Source: Massilia sp. IC2-278 (GTDB taxonomy: Bacteria; Pseudomonadota; Gammaproteobacteria; Burkholderiales; Burkholderiaceae_D). Taken from it: a stretch of DNA of 64,000 nt. The DNA lies in the NCBI RefSeq assembly GCF_020708045.1, contig NZ_JAJFES010000001.1:558001-622000 (forward strand), read 5' to 3'. The position numbers and the translations under genes were made by a program. The notes under the pieces are model-generated. The model was not told the origin of the DNA, searched no databases, and saw only the letters and a program-made list of their open reading frames with translations. This document shows, piece by piece, positions 46,800 through 55,463 of this stretch (position 1 is the stretch's first letter; each line of letters opens with the position of its first letter).

Positions 46800-49304
46800 A
46801 TGGCCACGATCCCAACATTCGAAGAGTTGTTGCTTGAAGTACACCAAAGCTTGGGCTTGAAGTTCGAGCAAAAAGACAAGGACAAATTGCCCAGCCTGAA
46901 GAAGCCGCTTGCGGACCACCTCGAGCGTGTCCAAGGCCTGCTGGACGACATATTCGCCGCACTAGGGCTGGGCGACATGGCGCGCGTCGACGCCACGCAT
47001 AATGTCCTCGAGTGGGCGAACTTCGACAAAACGATCGAGCTCGATACCTGGACCTTCAATGCCGACCAGCGGCAGGTGCTGTGGCTTCTGTCCGGATACT
47101 CCTACGCGCCGGCGCTGGGCCGCAGGCTCGCGTTCTGGACACTGCATGAGCGGCTGGACGCGGGAATGCCCGGCGGACGCTTCTGGTACCTGCCCGCCGA
47201 GCGCATGCGCGCCGGCGAGCGCCGACTGGTCATGCCGGTCGCCCAAGTTGTCGAATGGTTGCGCGACCTGTTGGGCGCGCCCATGGAACGGGCGAGGGTA
47301 GGACTCGGCGGCAGCGCGGCGCAGGCACGCCAGCAACGGATCGACGATGCCAGGGAGGAAACCGACGTCTACGCTTCGATAGCGCGCGAACTCGAGAACT
47401 GGCGCCGGGGGAAGCTGCCACACGCCTCGACCATCGAGAAGTACTTTCCCGACGACGCCCAGCTCGCCTTCAAGGGCGTGCTTTCGGCATCGCCCGACCT
47501 GCCGCCGGCTGCCCGGCTGCGAGCGGCCATCGACTTTGTAGCCGCAAAGGGGCTCGATGCTGACGCGTTGCGCGACGAGATCCCCATGACCCAACCCGGA
47601 AGGCTGGAAGCCGTCCTTGCATCCCAGGCGCCAGACGACGAAGTCCGGCGGTTCGTCGAGCTCGTCGAGGAGCGCTGGTCGGCCCCGTCGATGGCGACCG
47701 TCCGCCGCCGATTGCTGGTCGCGCGTATGGCACAGGATGGATATCGCCGGCTTGGGCGGTTCCTGCTGGGGGACGCGTTCGACGAAGACTGCGCCGACCC
47801 CGCGCGCAACAAGGTGCTGCAGCTCGTCGGGCTGTTCAAGCTTGGATACAACCTGACAATCCGGGCCTCCAGGGAATCGGACGATCCACTGGAACAGGAC
47901 GCCTGGTTCGATAGCCAGCTTGCGCCGTGGCACAAGGCAGGCATATTCCTGGCGATCGCGCCATCGCGCCATGCAACTGGCGCCCGCGAGTTGTCCGAGT
48001 TGCTCACGCGCGCGTTCGCCAAGCTAGGTTCCGGCAGCCCGCTCGACGATTTGTTCGGGTACGACGAGGTGTCGGCGATGGCGATCGTCCAGCGCGAATG
48101 CCTGCGCCTGTCCGCGCGCGACGAAGAGAGGGCGGCAGTCCGGTCCTGCATCGAGTCCCTTGCACGTGGCGCACCGTTCCGAAAGCTCCAGCAACTGGCG
48201 AGCTACTGGGTAGCGACCCAGGTCGCCCAGTCCCCAGAGCTACCGCTGCGCGTCAGGGAAATGGCTAGCGCCAGGGCGAGCGAACTGGCGTCAACGCCGA
48301 GCGAGGCGCTCGGCGCCATCATCCTGCAACTCCATGCCCTGTTCCATCGTGGCCGGGCGGACCGGCCAAGGGACATGCGGCAGCGGGTCGAGCGTTTGCT
48401 CGCGCAGGCCGAGGCCAGCCCGGCGCTAGGCGAATGGGAAGCGGTGGTGCTGCAATACAAGGCCAAGCACCACCTGGCGGCCAACGAGTTCGAGGCAGCG
48501 CGCAGGCTGTTCGACGCCGCGCTGGACGCCTGCCAAGTGCGCAACTACGGAACCATGCGCGGCGAGATCGCGCGCGACGCATTCGCGGTCGTCGTCGAGC
48601 GTCCTCCGGTAGGCTTCAGCCTGGGGAACTACGAGGGCTACATGCGCAACATGCTGGCCTTCGGCACGCTTTTCCCGCAAGACGACGGGAGCCTGCCCAC
48701 ACTCGAGGATACGGCATGCGTGGTGTCGGAATACTTTTGGGAAGACCTGTATGCGCCGTACCCGGGCGAGCGCGCCGAGGAGCCGCTGGCACGCAGGCAT
48801 ACCGAGGCGGTCGTCGGGACCGAGACCATGGAGCTCGTCTTGCATGCGGACTGGGATGGCCTGGATGCCTGGATGGGGCGCAACGCGGAACTGCGTGACA
48901 AGCGGCTGCGCCACGTGCGGGGCGAAACCGTCCTCATGACCTGGCTGCGCGGTCTGTACCAGGCCCGCGCGCAGAGGTCGCGGATTCTGGAGCTCGGCCC
49001 GATCAAGGAAGTCGCGCCCGTGGCCAACGCGCTCGTGCGCAACCTGCGCGAGGCCATTCTCCGCGTGATCAGGAAATGGCCCAAGCTGGTCAACCTTGCG
49101 GATTTCAAGAAGCAGACGCCGTTGCTGCTTGCCGCTCGGAATGGCGACGCCGCCATGGTGGATGTACTCCTCGCAGCCGGGGCCAATGCCGATTGGCGGG
49201 ACTTCCGAGGAAAGTCAGCGCTGGATCTTGCGCAGGCATCCGGCGTTTCACACTGCGTGGAGGTGTTGCGCATCCACGAGCGGTTGCGACCGGACCAAGG
49301 CTAA
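46800..49304 (+). CDS. Large uncharacterised protein with C-terminal ankyrin repeats
   Basis: An 834-residue protein that I do not recognise. It appears largely alpha-helical and soluble, with no signal peptide or TM segment and no obvious nuclease, NTPase or protease motif. The last 75 residues hold two ankyrin-type repeats (TPLLLAARNGDAAMVDVLLAAGA, given here as residues ~763-785, then GKSALDLAQASG). The middle (about 480-560) looks like TPR or other helical repeats (KAKHHLAANEFEAARRLFDA). It is transcribed away from the viperin gene with 191 bp between starts and is the last gene before the right attachment site. A defence partner or effector is inference only. Confidence 0.7.
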   Translation: MATIPTFEELLLEVHQSLGLKFEQKDKDKLPSLKKPLADHLERVQGLLDDIFAALGLGDMARVDATHNVLEWANFDKTIELDTWTFNADQRQVLWLLSGYSYAPALGRRLAFWTLHERLDAGMPGGRFWYLPAERMRAGERRLVMPVAQVVEWLRDLLGAPMERARVGLGGSAAQARQQRIDDAREETDVYASIARELENWRRGKLPHASTIEKYFPDDAQLAFKGVLSASPDLPPAARLRAAIDFVAAKGLDADALRDEIPMTQPGRLEAVLASQAPDDEVRRFVELVEERWSAPSMATVRRRLLVARMAQDGYRRLGRFLLGDAFDEDCADPARNKVLQLVGLFKLGYNLTIRASRESDDPLEQDAWFDSQLAPWHKAGIFLAIAPSRHATGARELSELLTRAFAKLGSGSPLDDLFGYDEVSAMAIVQRECLRLSARDEERAAVRSCIESLARGAPFRKLQQLASYWVATQVAQSPELPLRVREMASARASELASTPSEALGAIILQLHALFHRGRADRPRDMRQRVERLLAQAEASPALGEWEAVVLQYKAKHHLAANEFEAARRLFDAALDACQVRNYGTMRGEIARDAFAVVVERPPVGFSLGNYEGYMRNMLAFGTLFPQDDGSLPTLEDTACVVSEYFWEDLYAPYPGERAEEPLARRHTEAVVGTETMELVLHADWDGLDAWMGRNAELRDKRLRHVRGETVLMTWLRGLYQARAQRSRILELGPIKEVAPVANALVRNLREAILRVIRKWPKLVNLADFKKQTPLLLAARNGDAAMVDVLLAAGANADWRDFRGKSALDLAQASGVSHCVEVLRIHERLRPDQG

Positions 49305-49385
49305 TGCTTGCTGGCGCGAGGGTCCGTCCCGCGCCCAGCAATGCATCCGAAGCTATTGCCGGTACTGCCTCAGCTTCGCATTCTC

Positions 49386-49404
49386 TGCACTTCCCACCAG
49401 AATT
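49386..49404 (+). other. Right attachment site (attR), tRNA-Val 3' end copy
   Basis: An exact 19-bp copy of the tRNA-Val 3' end and flank (TGCACTTCCCACCAGAATT). The sequence just upstream does not match the tRNA body, so this is a site duplication, not a second tRNA. With 36700-36718 it bounds an insertion of about 12.7 kb. Confidence 0.88.
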
Positions 49405-49410
49405 GAGGAA

Positions 49411-49441
49411 AAGCCCATCAGCTTCGGTTGATGGGCTTTTT
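49411..49441 (+). terminator. Terminator after attR, probably the ancestral tRNA-Val terminator
   Basis: A perfect 10-bp stem AAGCCCATCA/TGATGGGCTT (49411-49420, 49429-49438) with loop GCTTCGGT and a T run. It lies six bases beyond the attachment copy, where the tRNA terminator would stand on an island-free chromosome. Confidence 0.9.
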
Positions 49442-49479
49442 GCATTGGCGCTGTTGTCCTTAACCGCCGAGGCTTGCCA

Positions 49480-49869
49480 TCACGGTTCATTCACCGTCAC
49501 CGCCACCGGCTGCACTACCGACACTACCCCGCCGTACAGGCACTGGCAAGTGCTGCCGCTGCCGAGCGCCGGCACGCCGCCGATCAACACCGTAGGAGAG
49601 CCCGGTGTCCACGGCACGGGTGTGTTGGGCAGGCAAGCAGCTGGCGTGAACACGCCGAGTTTGGCTGCGGTGGCCGCGACCACGATGGGGTTGGCGATGG
49701 AGTTACACAAGGGGAAGGGCGCGATGTTCACCAGTGGAACATGGTCGGCGATCGTTGCCGCCGGCTGACCCTGTGCGCGGACACGGTGGATGGGGACGAC
49801 CGTCAGGCTGGACACGCCGATTCCCATCGTGCACATCAGGCTGGCGGTCATCACGGTTTGCGAAGACAT
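49480..49869 (-). CDS. DUF4280 PAAR-like protein
   Basis: A 129-residue PAAR-like (DUF4280) protein. Such small beta-rich domains with Cys/His or short glycine-proline turns sharpen the spike of contractile injection systems. Supporting strings are TASLMCTMGIGVSSLTVVP, then PLVNIAPFPLCNSIANP, TPAACLPNTPVPWTPG and GSTCQCLYGG, rich in conserved Cys/Pro/Gly. Last gene of the leftward operon, after the Ser/Thr kinase with 47 bp between. Because the only CIS genes nearby are the eCIS ones to the right, it is likely that system's tip or a tip-linked effector adaptor. Confidence 0.75.
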   Translation of the reverse strand: MSSQTVMTASLMCTMGIGVSSLTVVPIHRVRAQGQPAATIADHVPLVNIAPFPLCNSIANPIVVAATAAKLGVFTPAACLPNTPVPWTPGSPTVLIGGVPALGSGSTCQCLYGGVVSVVQPVAVTVNEP

Positions 49870-49916
49870 GCATGGGCTCCTCGGTTCAGTAAAGGCCAGG
49901 CGGCCCCGGCGCCCGA

Positions 49917-51230
49917 TCAGGGTGGGCAATTTCCTGCCATCGACTGCACATCCGGAGGCGGACCGCCGGCAACGATGCTGCGGACATCGCGCAGCGCCAG
50001 TTGCCGGTACTGCGCGCGATCCCGGCTGTCGCCCTCCGCAGGCCCTTCGGACAGCGCCTGCCGTACCGTGGCGCCGCTGTAGCTTGTCAGCGCCGTGACC
50101 TGTTTGACGTAATTCGCGGCGAAATCGTTCATGTTGGCGTGGATGTCGACGACCTGCCGGGCGAAATCGTCCGCCAGTCCGGAGTTGCCGGACTGCCTGG
50201 CAAGGCGCAAGCCGTTCTGCTTCATCTTCAGCGTCCTGGCTTGCTGGCACAATAGCGCGTACTGGCTCGTGGCGGACTGCATATGTCCGCGCACGGCCTG
50301 GATCGTTTCCGGCCGCGTCTGGAAAAAATAGAAGGCCGACGCCGCCGACGCCAGGATCACGAAGGCCCACACCGTCCACCACAGCCGCCGGGGACGAATA
50401 TAATCGTCGACCGTCTTCTGGAACTCCAGGCATCCCTGGAAGCGCCGGTCCGGGTCCTTGCACATCGCCCTGGTGACGATTGCCGCGAGCCGTTTTCCGA
50501 TCGCGGGATGGAATGCCCTCGGGTCGGGCACGGGTGCGCCGATCTGTTGTCGCTGGACTTCAGCGGCCGATGATGCGGTGTAAGGCAGCTTTCCGGTCAA
50601 CATCTCGAACAGCAGGATGCCGGCGGAATACACGTCGGAGCGGTGGTCCACCGTTTCCGGATTGCGTATCTGTTCCGGACTCATGTACTCGGCCGTGCCG
50701 AGCATCATGCCCGCTTCGCTGAAGCCCCGTGCGCCGGCCTGCCTTGCAATGCCGAAGTCCGTCAGGCGCGCGCGTCCGCTGCTGTCGACCAGCACGTTCG
50801 ATGCCTTGACGTCGCGGTGCAGGATGCCCTTGCTGTGGGCGCAGTTCAGGGCGGCGAGCACGTCGCGGATGATCGCCAATGCCTGCTTTTCCGGAAGCGG
50901 CCCGTTGGCGGTGTCGATCATGTCGCCGAGCGCCTGGCCGTCCACGTATTCCATGACGAGGAAAAAATCGTCGCCCACATTGAAGTAGTCGTACATCTGG
51001 ACGATGTTCGCATGATCGAGCTGGGCCTGATGCCGCGCTTCTTCATAAAAGCGCTCCCGGAAACCCGGCTTGTCGGTCAGCTCCCGCCGCAGGACCTTGA
51101 TCGCGTATTTCTTTTCCCGCAGCTTGAGGTTCTCCGCCAGGTAGACGGTGCCCATTCCGCCTTGCCCGAGCTTTTTCTTGATGCTCAGGTTGGTGTGGAT
51201 GATTTGTCCGATCAGCGTGTCGCTTTCCAT
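49917..51230 (-). CDS. Membrane Ser/Thr protein kinase (PpkA/PknB-type)
   Basis: A 437-residue eukaryotic-type kinase. Gly loop LGQGGMGTVY (21-30), ATP lysine K45 (YAIKVL), catalytic HRD (138-140, HRDVKASN), DFG (158-160) and APE-like SPEQ (184-187) are all present, so it should be active. A single TM helix is at about 283-303, followed by an extracytoplasmic helical domain of about 130 residues. Start at ATG 51230, overlapping the protease gene end by 19 bp. In type VI secretion such kinases (PpkA) phosphorylate an FHA protein to trigger assembly; an FHA protein and a PP2C phosphatase are encoded in the same operon. Confidence 0.92.
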   Translation of the reverse strand: MESDTLIGQIIHTNLSIKKKLGQGGMGTVYLAENLKLREKKYAIKVLRRELTDKPGFRERFYEEARHQAQLDHANIVQMYDYFNVGDDFFLVMEYVDGQALGDMIDTANGPLPEKQALAIIRDVLAALNCAHSKGILHRDVKASNVLVDSSGRARLTDFGIARQAGARGFSEAGMMLGTAEYMSPEQIRNPETVDHRSDVYSAGILLFEMLTGKLPYTASSAAEVQRQQIGAPVPDPRAFHPAIGKRLAAIVTRAMCKDPDRRFQGCLEFQKTVDDYIRPRRLWWTVWAFVILASAASAFYFFQTRPETIQAVRGHMQSATSQYALLCQQARTLKMKQNGLRLARQSGNSGLADDFARQVVDIHANMNDFAANYVKQVTALTSYSGATVRQALSEGPAEGDSRDRAQYRQLALRDVRSIVAGGPPPDVQSMAGNCPP

Positions 51231-52396
51231 GTCCTTTCCTCCGGTTGCCGCCGACCGGGCGCTTCCTGTCCTCCCACCTGTCGCGCATAGTCGCCGGTGC
51301 CGCTGCCCGCCGCCAGTGCCTGCACCGGCGCCAGTCCCTGTCCGTCGAAGCGCCGCCCGTTCGGCGTGGACAGGCTGCCCGTGGTCAGTACCAGCGCCGC
51401 GCCGTCCGCCAGGGGAATGATCTCCTGCAGCGTGCCCTTGCCGGCGCTGGCCGTGCCGATCGAGATGCCGCGCGCGTTTTCCACCAGTGCCGCAATGAAG
51501 ACTTCGGCGGCGCTGGCCGTCGCGCTGTCCTGCCACAGGTAGACCTGCGGGATTGGATCGTCCCTGGCCAGCGTGCTGGCATAGGCGCGTGTTCCCGAAC
51601 GGCGCTGCACCGACACGATGCGCTCGCCGCGGCGCAGGAACAGCATCGCCGCATCGACCGCCGCATGGAAATCGCCGCCACCGCACCCGCGCAGGTCGAT
51701 CACGATCGGACTGCGCGCGTTCCAACCTGAGACCAGGTAGTCCAGCTCGCGGCGCGTGTCGGGCCCGAAGCTGGAGAGACGGATGATGCGCAGGGCGCCA
51801 TGCCGGTAGTCGGATACCGTCTTCGCCCTGACGACCGCGCGCGTCATGCTCACCATGCGTGGCCGGCCGTCGCTGCCGACGACCTCCAGGCGCAGCGTGC
51901 TGCCCGCGGCGCCGGTGATCAGGGCGGCGAGCGCAGCCAGGGACTTGCCGCTTGCCGGCACGCCGTTCACGGCCGCCAGCTGCTCGCCGGGAAGGATGCC
52001 GGCCAGCGCCGCCGGACTGCCGGGCAGCGGATAGCACAGCACGCTGCCGGTGCGCCGCTTTTCCAGCTCCATGCCGACGCCGGCATAGGCGCCGCGCCCG
52101 GCCTGCCTGAATTTCGCGTATTCCGACGCGTCCAGCACATCGGAATAGGGGTCGCGCTGCGCGAGATAGGCTTTCAGGCTGTCGATGACGATGCGCTGCG
52201 CGCTGTCGCCGTCAGCGAACAGGGCGGAGCGCCCGATGTGTTCGACGGCCTGCGTGTACAGCGCCAGCTGGCGCGGGCCGGGCCGGTACGGCGGGTCGGG
52301 CCTGGCCGGCCCGGACGGCGTGCCGAGCATTGCCCATCCCGAGACCGCCAGCGCGGCCGCTCCCAGTACGGCACAGGCTGTGCGCGCGGCTCGCAT
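51212..52396 (-). CDS. S41 family (CtpA-like) protease with PDZ domain
   Basis: A 394-residue C-terminal-processing-type protease. There is an N-terminal signal or anchor helix (about 5-24), a pre-PDZ helical part with FRQAGRGAYAGVGMEL near 96-111, a PDZ domain (about 115-190, with GSPAALAGILPGEQLAAVNG), and the S41 core with VIDLRGCGGGDFHAAVDA near 232. The catalytic dyad is likely S295 (SATASAAEVF) and K320 (TASAGKGTLQE). It would act in the periplasm. Co-localisation with two lipoproteins and a kinase having an external domain suggests a sensing or activation cascade across the envelope; this is inference. Confidence 0.85.
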   Translation of the reverse strand: MRAARTACAVLGAAALAVSGWAMLGTPSGPARPDPPYRPGPRQLALYTQAVEHIGRSALFADGDSAQRIVIDSLKAYLAQRDPYSDVLDASEYAKFRQAGRGAYAGVGMELEKRRTGSVLCYPLPGSPAALAGILPGEQLAAVNGVPASGKSLAALAALITGAAGSTLRLEVVGSDGRPRMVSMTRAVVRAKTVSDYRHGALRIIRLSSFGPDTRRELDYLVSGWNARSPIVIDLRGCGGGDFHAAVDAAMLFLRRGERIVSVQRRSGTRAYASTLARDDPIPQVYLWQDSATASAAEVFIAALVENARGISIGTASAGKGTLQEIIPLADGAALVLTTGSLSTPNGRRFDGQGLAPVQALAAGSGTGDYARQVGGQEAPGRRQPEERTWKATR

Positions 52397-52884
52397 CACG
52401 AATTGAGCAACAGCTCCAGGGCTTTCCGGACTTCGCCCTGCAGGTGCTTCAGCCGCTTTCGCTTCGCTTCCAGTTCGGCCCTTTGTGCTTCCACCGGCAG
52501 TCTGGCGCTCGTGTCGCCACCTTGCCGCAGCGCGTCGGCTTGCTGCTGATACTGATTCACTTGTTGCTGCAGCTGCTGCTTCGCGAGCGACCGCTGGCGG
52601 GTCTGCTCTCCGGCGGCGGCGGTCTGTTGCCGCAGGCGGTCCAGCTCGGATTGCAGCTCGTCGAGGGAGGACTCCCATTGCCGCAGCTCGGTCTCGAGCT
52701 GCCGGGTTTCGGCGCGCAGGCTGTCCTGGCGCGCGGTGTCGCCCGCGAGCAGGCTTTCCTTGCCGGCGATCCGTGCCTGCCGTGCCTGCACATCCTGCTT
52801 GAGTTCGTTGATGGTACAGCTGCCCAGGCCAAAGCACAGGCCCAGGGCCAGCATCGGCAAGGCGGCAACTCGGTGGATCGCCAT
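52396..52884 (-). CDS. Coiled-coil lipoprotein 1
   Basis: A 162-residue predicted lipoprotein: signal peptide MAIHRVAALPMLALGLCFG and lipobox LGSC with C23. The rest (about 30-155) is an almost unbroken Gln/Arg/Glu-rich coiled coil with heptad-like leucines. The stop and the protease start overlap (TGATG). Function unknown. The second lipoprotein gene upstream has the same build but no clear sequence identity, so they may interact. Confidence 0.75.
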   Translation of the reverse strand: MAIHRVAALPMLALGLCFGLGSCTINELKQDVQARQARIAGKESLLAGDTARQDSLRAETRQLETELRQWESSLDELQSELDRLRQQTAAAGEQTRQRSLAKQQLQQQVNQYQQQADALRQGGDTSARLPVEAQRAELEAKRKRLKHLQGEVRKALELLLNS

Positions 52885-52913
52885 CGTCTCGCTCCCTTGC
52901 CTTGGCGCGGCCT

Positions 52914-53597
52914 TCAGACCCGCTGCCGCTGCGACGCCAGCGCCGAAGTCTGGCGTTCGATTTCCTGGAGCAGCGCTTCGTTCTTCGCAAGCTCGGCGTC
53001 GAGCGCCTGCAAGCGCTCTGCCTGCCGTTCGCCGGCCGCCTGTTGTTCCTGTCGTGCCTGCTCCTCCTGGCGTGCGCGGTAGCGCTTCAGTTCGTCCAGT
53101 GCCGTGCGGCCCTGGGCCAGTTGCTGCCTGCCGGCCGCGATCTCCTCGTCGAGCGCGTTCTGCTGTTCCTGCAACTGCTGCTGCGTCATCCGGCCCTGGC
53201 CGACCTTCGCCACCGCGTCGTCGGTAAGGCGGGTGATCTCGGCGACGCGTTCACGCAAGCGCACGTTGAGCTGCTCGGCGTCCTGGTTCAGGCCGCGTAC
53301 GTATTCCAGTTGCGCGTCGAGATCGTCCTCACGCCCGGCCAGCGCCTGGCGCCGCTGCTCGAGCTGGCCCGCGTAGTTGTAGCAGACCGTGGCGCCGACA
53401 CCGCCGCCCGCGGCTGCCATCGCCATGCAGGTATCGTCGTTGCCGCCGAGCGCCTTGCACAACAGGAAGGCGCCGCCCGCGCCGCCGGCGCCGCATTCGA
53501 GCGCGGCGGTGCGCTGAGGGGTGCCGCATCCCGGCGTCAGGCAGGTAATGAGCGCGGCGACGGGCGCGGCAATGGTCGCGGAATTGGTCAACTTCAT
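52914..53597 (-). CDS. Coiled-coil lipoprotein 2
   Basis: A 227-residue predicted exported protein. The signal peptide ends in LTPGC, an imperfect lipobox with C24. A short Gly/Ala-rich Cys-containing region (about 30-70: GAGGAGGAFLLCKALGGNDD) resembles a glycine-zipper. A long coiled coil (about 75-227), very rich in Gln/Glu/Arg, follows. Start at ATG 53597, with GGAGAACC upstream. Glycine-zipper-plus-coil lipoproteins often span or organise the outer membrane; the specific role is unknown. Confidence 0.7.
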   Translation of the reverse strand: MKLTNSATIAAPVAALITCLTPGCGTPQRTAALECGAGGAGGAFLLCKALGGNDDTCMAMAAAGGGVGATVCYNYAGQLEQRRQALAGREDDLDAQLEYVRGLNQDAEQLNVRLRERVAEITRLTDDAVAKVGQGRMTQQQLQEQQNALDEEIAAGRQQLAQGRTALDELKRYRARQEEQARQEQQAAGERQAERLQALDAELAKNEALLQEIERQTSALASQRQRV

Positions 53598-53628
53598 GAT
53601 GGTTCTCCTCCCACCCGGGCGGCGCGCT

Positions 53629-54384
53629 TCAGCCCGGGGTGAATTTGGTGTCCGGCTCCGTCGGCTGCGTCGGGGTAGTGTCTGGCGCGGCGGGCGCGGA
53701 CGCCGGCCGGCCATCGTCGATCTTCCTGAAGGTCCACACCGTCGCACCCGTGCCGATCCAGGCGCCATCGGCCAGCGCCACGCCCTCGGTTTCGACGAAG
53801 CGACCGTTCATGTAGGTGCCGTTCGTACTGTGGCGGTCGACCAGGTCGTAGCGGCCGTTCCTGCACAGGATGACGGCGTGTTCGTTGGACAGCATGCGGT
53901 CGTCGGTGATCTGGACGTCGCATTCGCGCCCGTCCTCGCTCTCGACCCGGCCCGAGCCGATCACGTTACGCCCCTCGTACAGGGCGAAAAGCTGGCCTTG
54001 CGGGCGCCAGCTGAAGGTCGCCAGCACCCCGGTGATCTTGCGTTCGTGCGAGCGCGCGAACTGCGGCGGGGCGTCGGCCGGGCCCGGCGCGCGGCCGCCA
54101 GGCTGACGGGCAGGCTGGCCGGTCTGCTGGCCCGGTTCGGGTTCATTGTCCGAAATGAAGGTGGAGCGGCGGTTCATGGTGGTCCTCGCTGATGGGTTGG
54201 CGTCGGTGCCGGCGCCTGGTGGCTCGAGCACGGTCTTCTCGCGGGCGCGCTGCTCGGCGGCGCAGCGGGGGCAGGTGTCCCAGTTCGGGTCCATCGGGTG
54301 GCCGGCGGGGCAGTATCGTCCGGGCCGCCCGCTGCCGCCACCAAGTTTGAGTCCGCGCCACCAGCGGACCATGGCGTCGATCAT
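53629..54384 (-). CDS. FHA domain protein with N-terminal zinc ribbon
   Basis: A 251-residue cytoplasmic protein. A short zinc-ribbon-like motif (C25, then DTCPRC with C38 and C41, plus H29) precedes a Pro/Gln-rich linker. The FHA domain (about 130-235) has GSGRVESEDGRECDVQI, the phosphothreonine-binding SNEHAVI, and STNGTYMNGR. FHA domains bind phosphothreonine; this is the likely target or docking partner of the kinase in the same operon, like Fha1 in type VI secretion. Start at ATG 54384, overlapping the phosphatase stop by 4 bp. Confidence 0.88.
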   Translation of the reverse strand: MIDAMVRWWRGLKLGGGSGRPGRYCPAGHPMDPNWDTCPRCAAEQRAREKTVLEPPGAGTDANPSARTTMNRRSTFISDNEPEPGQQTGQPARQPGGRAPGPADAPPQFARSHERKITGVLATFSWRPQGQLFALYEGRNVIGSGRVESEDGRECDVQITDDRMLSNEHAVILCRNGRYDLVDRHSTNGTYMNGRFVETEGVALADGAWIGTGATVWTFRKIDDGRPASAPAAPDTTPTQPTEPDTKFTPG

Positions 54385-55463
54385 CGCGTTGTCCTTTGCG
54401 GTTGGCGCGGCCCGGCCTGGCGCGGCCCGGCCTCGTCGTGCAGCGCCGCTGCCGGCACCGCGGTCGGCTCCGGGCCGCAGCGGCGCGCGAGGTCCCGTTC
54501 GATGCCGTCGAGCCGCGCATGCAGCGCGTCCATTTCCGCCGCCGGGCGCCGCGCCAGTGCCTGCGATGGCGCTTCCTGTCCGCGCAGCAGGGCGGGGGCA
54601 AGATAGGCCTGGCTGATCAGCACGGCGGCGGTCGAGGCGGCGGCCGTGGTCAGCACCACCGCGAGATAATCCACCGGGCGCATGGCGCCATGCGCGCGGC
54701 CGCTTTCGTAGCGGATGACCTGGACCGTGATGTTGTCCTCGCCGCCCTTGGCCAGGGCCAGTTCCACCAGCCTGTCGGCGGCCTCCTGCGGGTTGACGTG
54801 GGCGCGCAGCACCGCCGCAATTTCCGCGTCCTGGGCGTAGCCGCACAGCCCGTCGGAGCAGACCAGGATGCGGTCGCCGTGGCGCAGCGGCAGCCAGGGG
54901 CTGATGTCGACCTCGACGCCGGGCGCGTGCCCGACCGCGCGCTCGATCACGCCGGCGTCGGGATGGGTTTGCGCCTGCGCCGGGCTCAGGACGCCGCGGT
55001 CGACCAGGCGCTGCACCAGGCTGTGGTCCTTCGTCAGGCGCTGGCATTGGCCGGCGCGGTCGAGGAGGTACGCGCGGCTGTCACCGACGTGGGCCACCAT
55101 GATGCTGGCGTTGTGCAGCAGTACGGCGACGGCCGTCGCGCCCATGCCTGGCGTGCCGCCGCCTTCGCTATGGGCGCGCGCATACACCGCCTCGTTCGCC
55201 GCTGCAAAGGCGCGCCTGACGCTGTTCCTGCGGGCGAAGCGCACGGCGCCCAGGTGCCGCTGCAGGGCCTGGACCGTCAGCTCGGCGGCCAGGGCGCCGT
55301 CGCTCATGCCGCCCATGCCGTCGGACACGATGTAGACGTCGCCGAAGGGCGCCCTAATCCAGCCCATCCGGTCCTGGTTCTCGTCGCGCACGTAACCTGT
55401 CTCGGAGCGCGCTCCGACCGAGCAGTGGCCGGCATCGGGTTTCGCCATGGACGGCACCGTCAT
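54381..55463 (-). CDS. PP2C-family protein phosphatase with C-terminal TM
   Basis: A 360-residue phosphatase. The metal-binding motifs RDENQD (26-31), SDGMGG (47-52), MVAHVGDSRAYLL near 120 and GGEDNITVQVI near 245 are intact, so it should be active on phospho-Ser/Thr. A TM helix follows at about 272-292, then about 65 residues beyond it. In the type VI threonine-phosphorylation pathway PppA reverses PpkA; this is the parallel enzyme. ATG 55463 or ATG 55448 may be the start. It is coupled by overlap to both neighbours. Confidence 0.9.
   Translation of the reverse strand: MTVPSMAKPDAGHCSVGARSETGYVRDENQDRMGWIRAPFGDVYIVSDGMGGMSDGALAAELTVQALQRHLGAVRFARRNSVRRAFAAANEAVYARAHSEGGGTPGMGATAVAVLLHNASIMVAHVGDSRAYLLDRAGQCQRLTKDHSLVQRLVDRGVLSPAQAQTHPDAGVIERAVGHAPGVEVDISPWLPLRHGDRILVCSDGLCGYAQDAEIAAVLRAHVNPQEAADRLVELALAKGGEDNITVQVIRYESGRAHGAMRPVDYLAVVLTTAAASTAAVLISQAYLAPALLRGQEAPSQALARRPAAEMDALHARLDGIERDLARRCGPEPTAVPAAALHDEAGPRQAGPRQPQRTTR

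Noticed and set aside
49386..49404. A second tRNA-Val gene
   Set aside because: Only the last 14 tRNA bases are present; no cloverleaf can form upstream.
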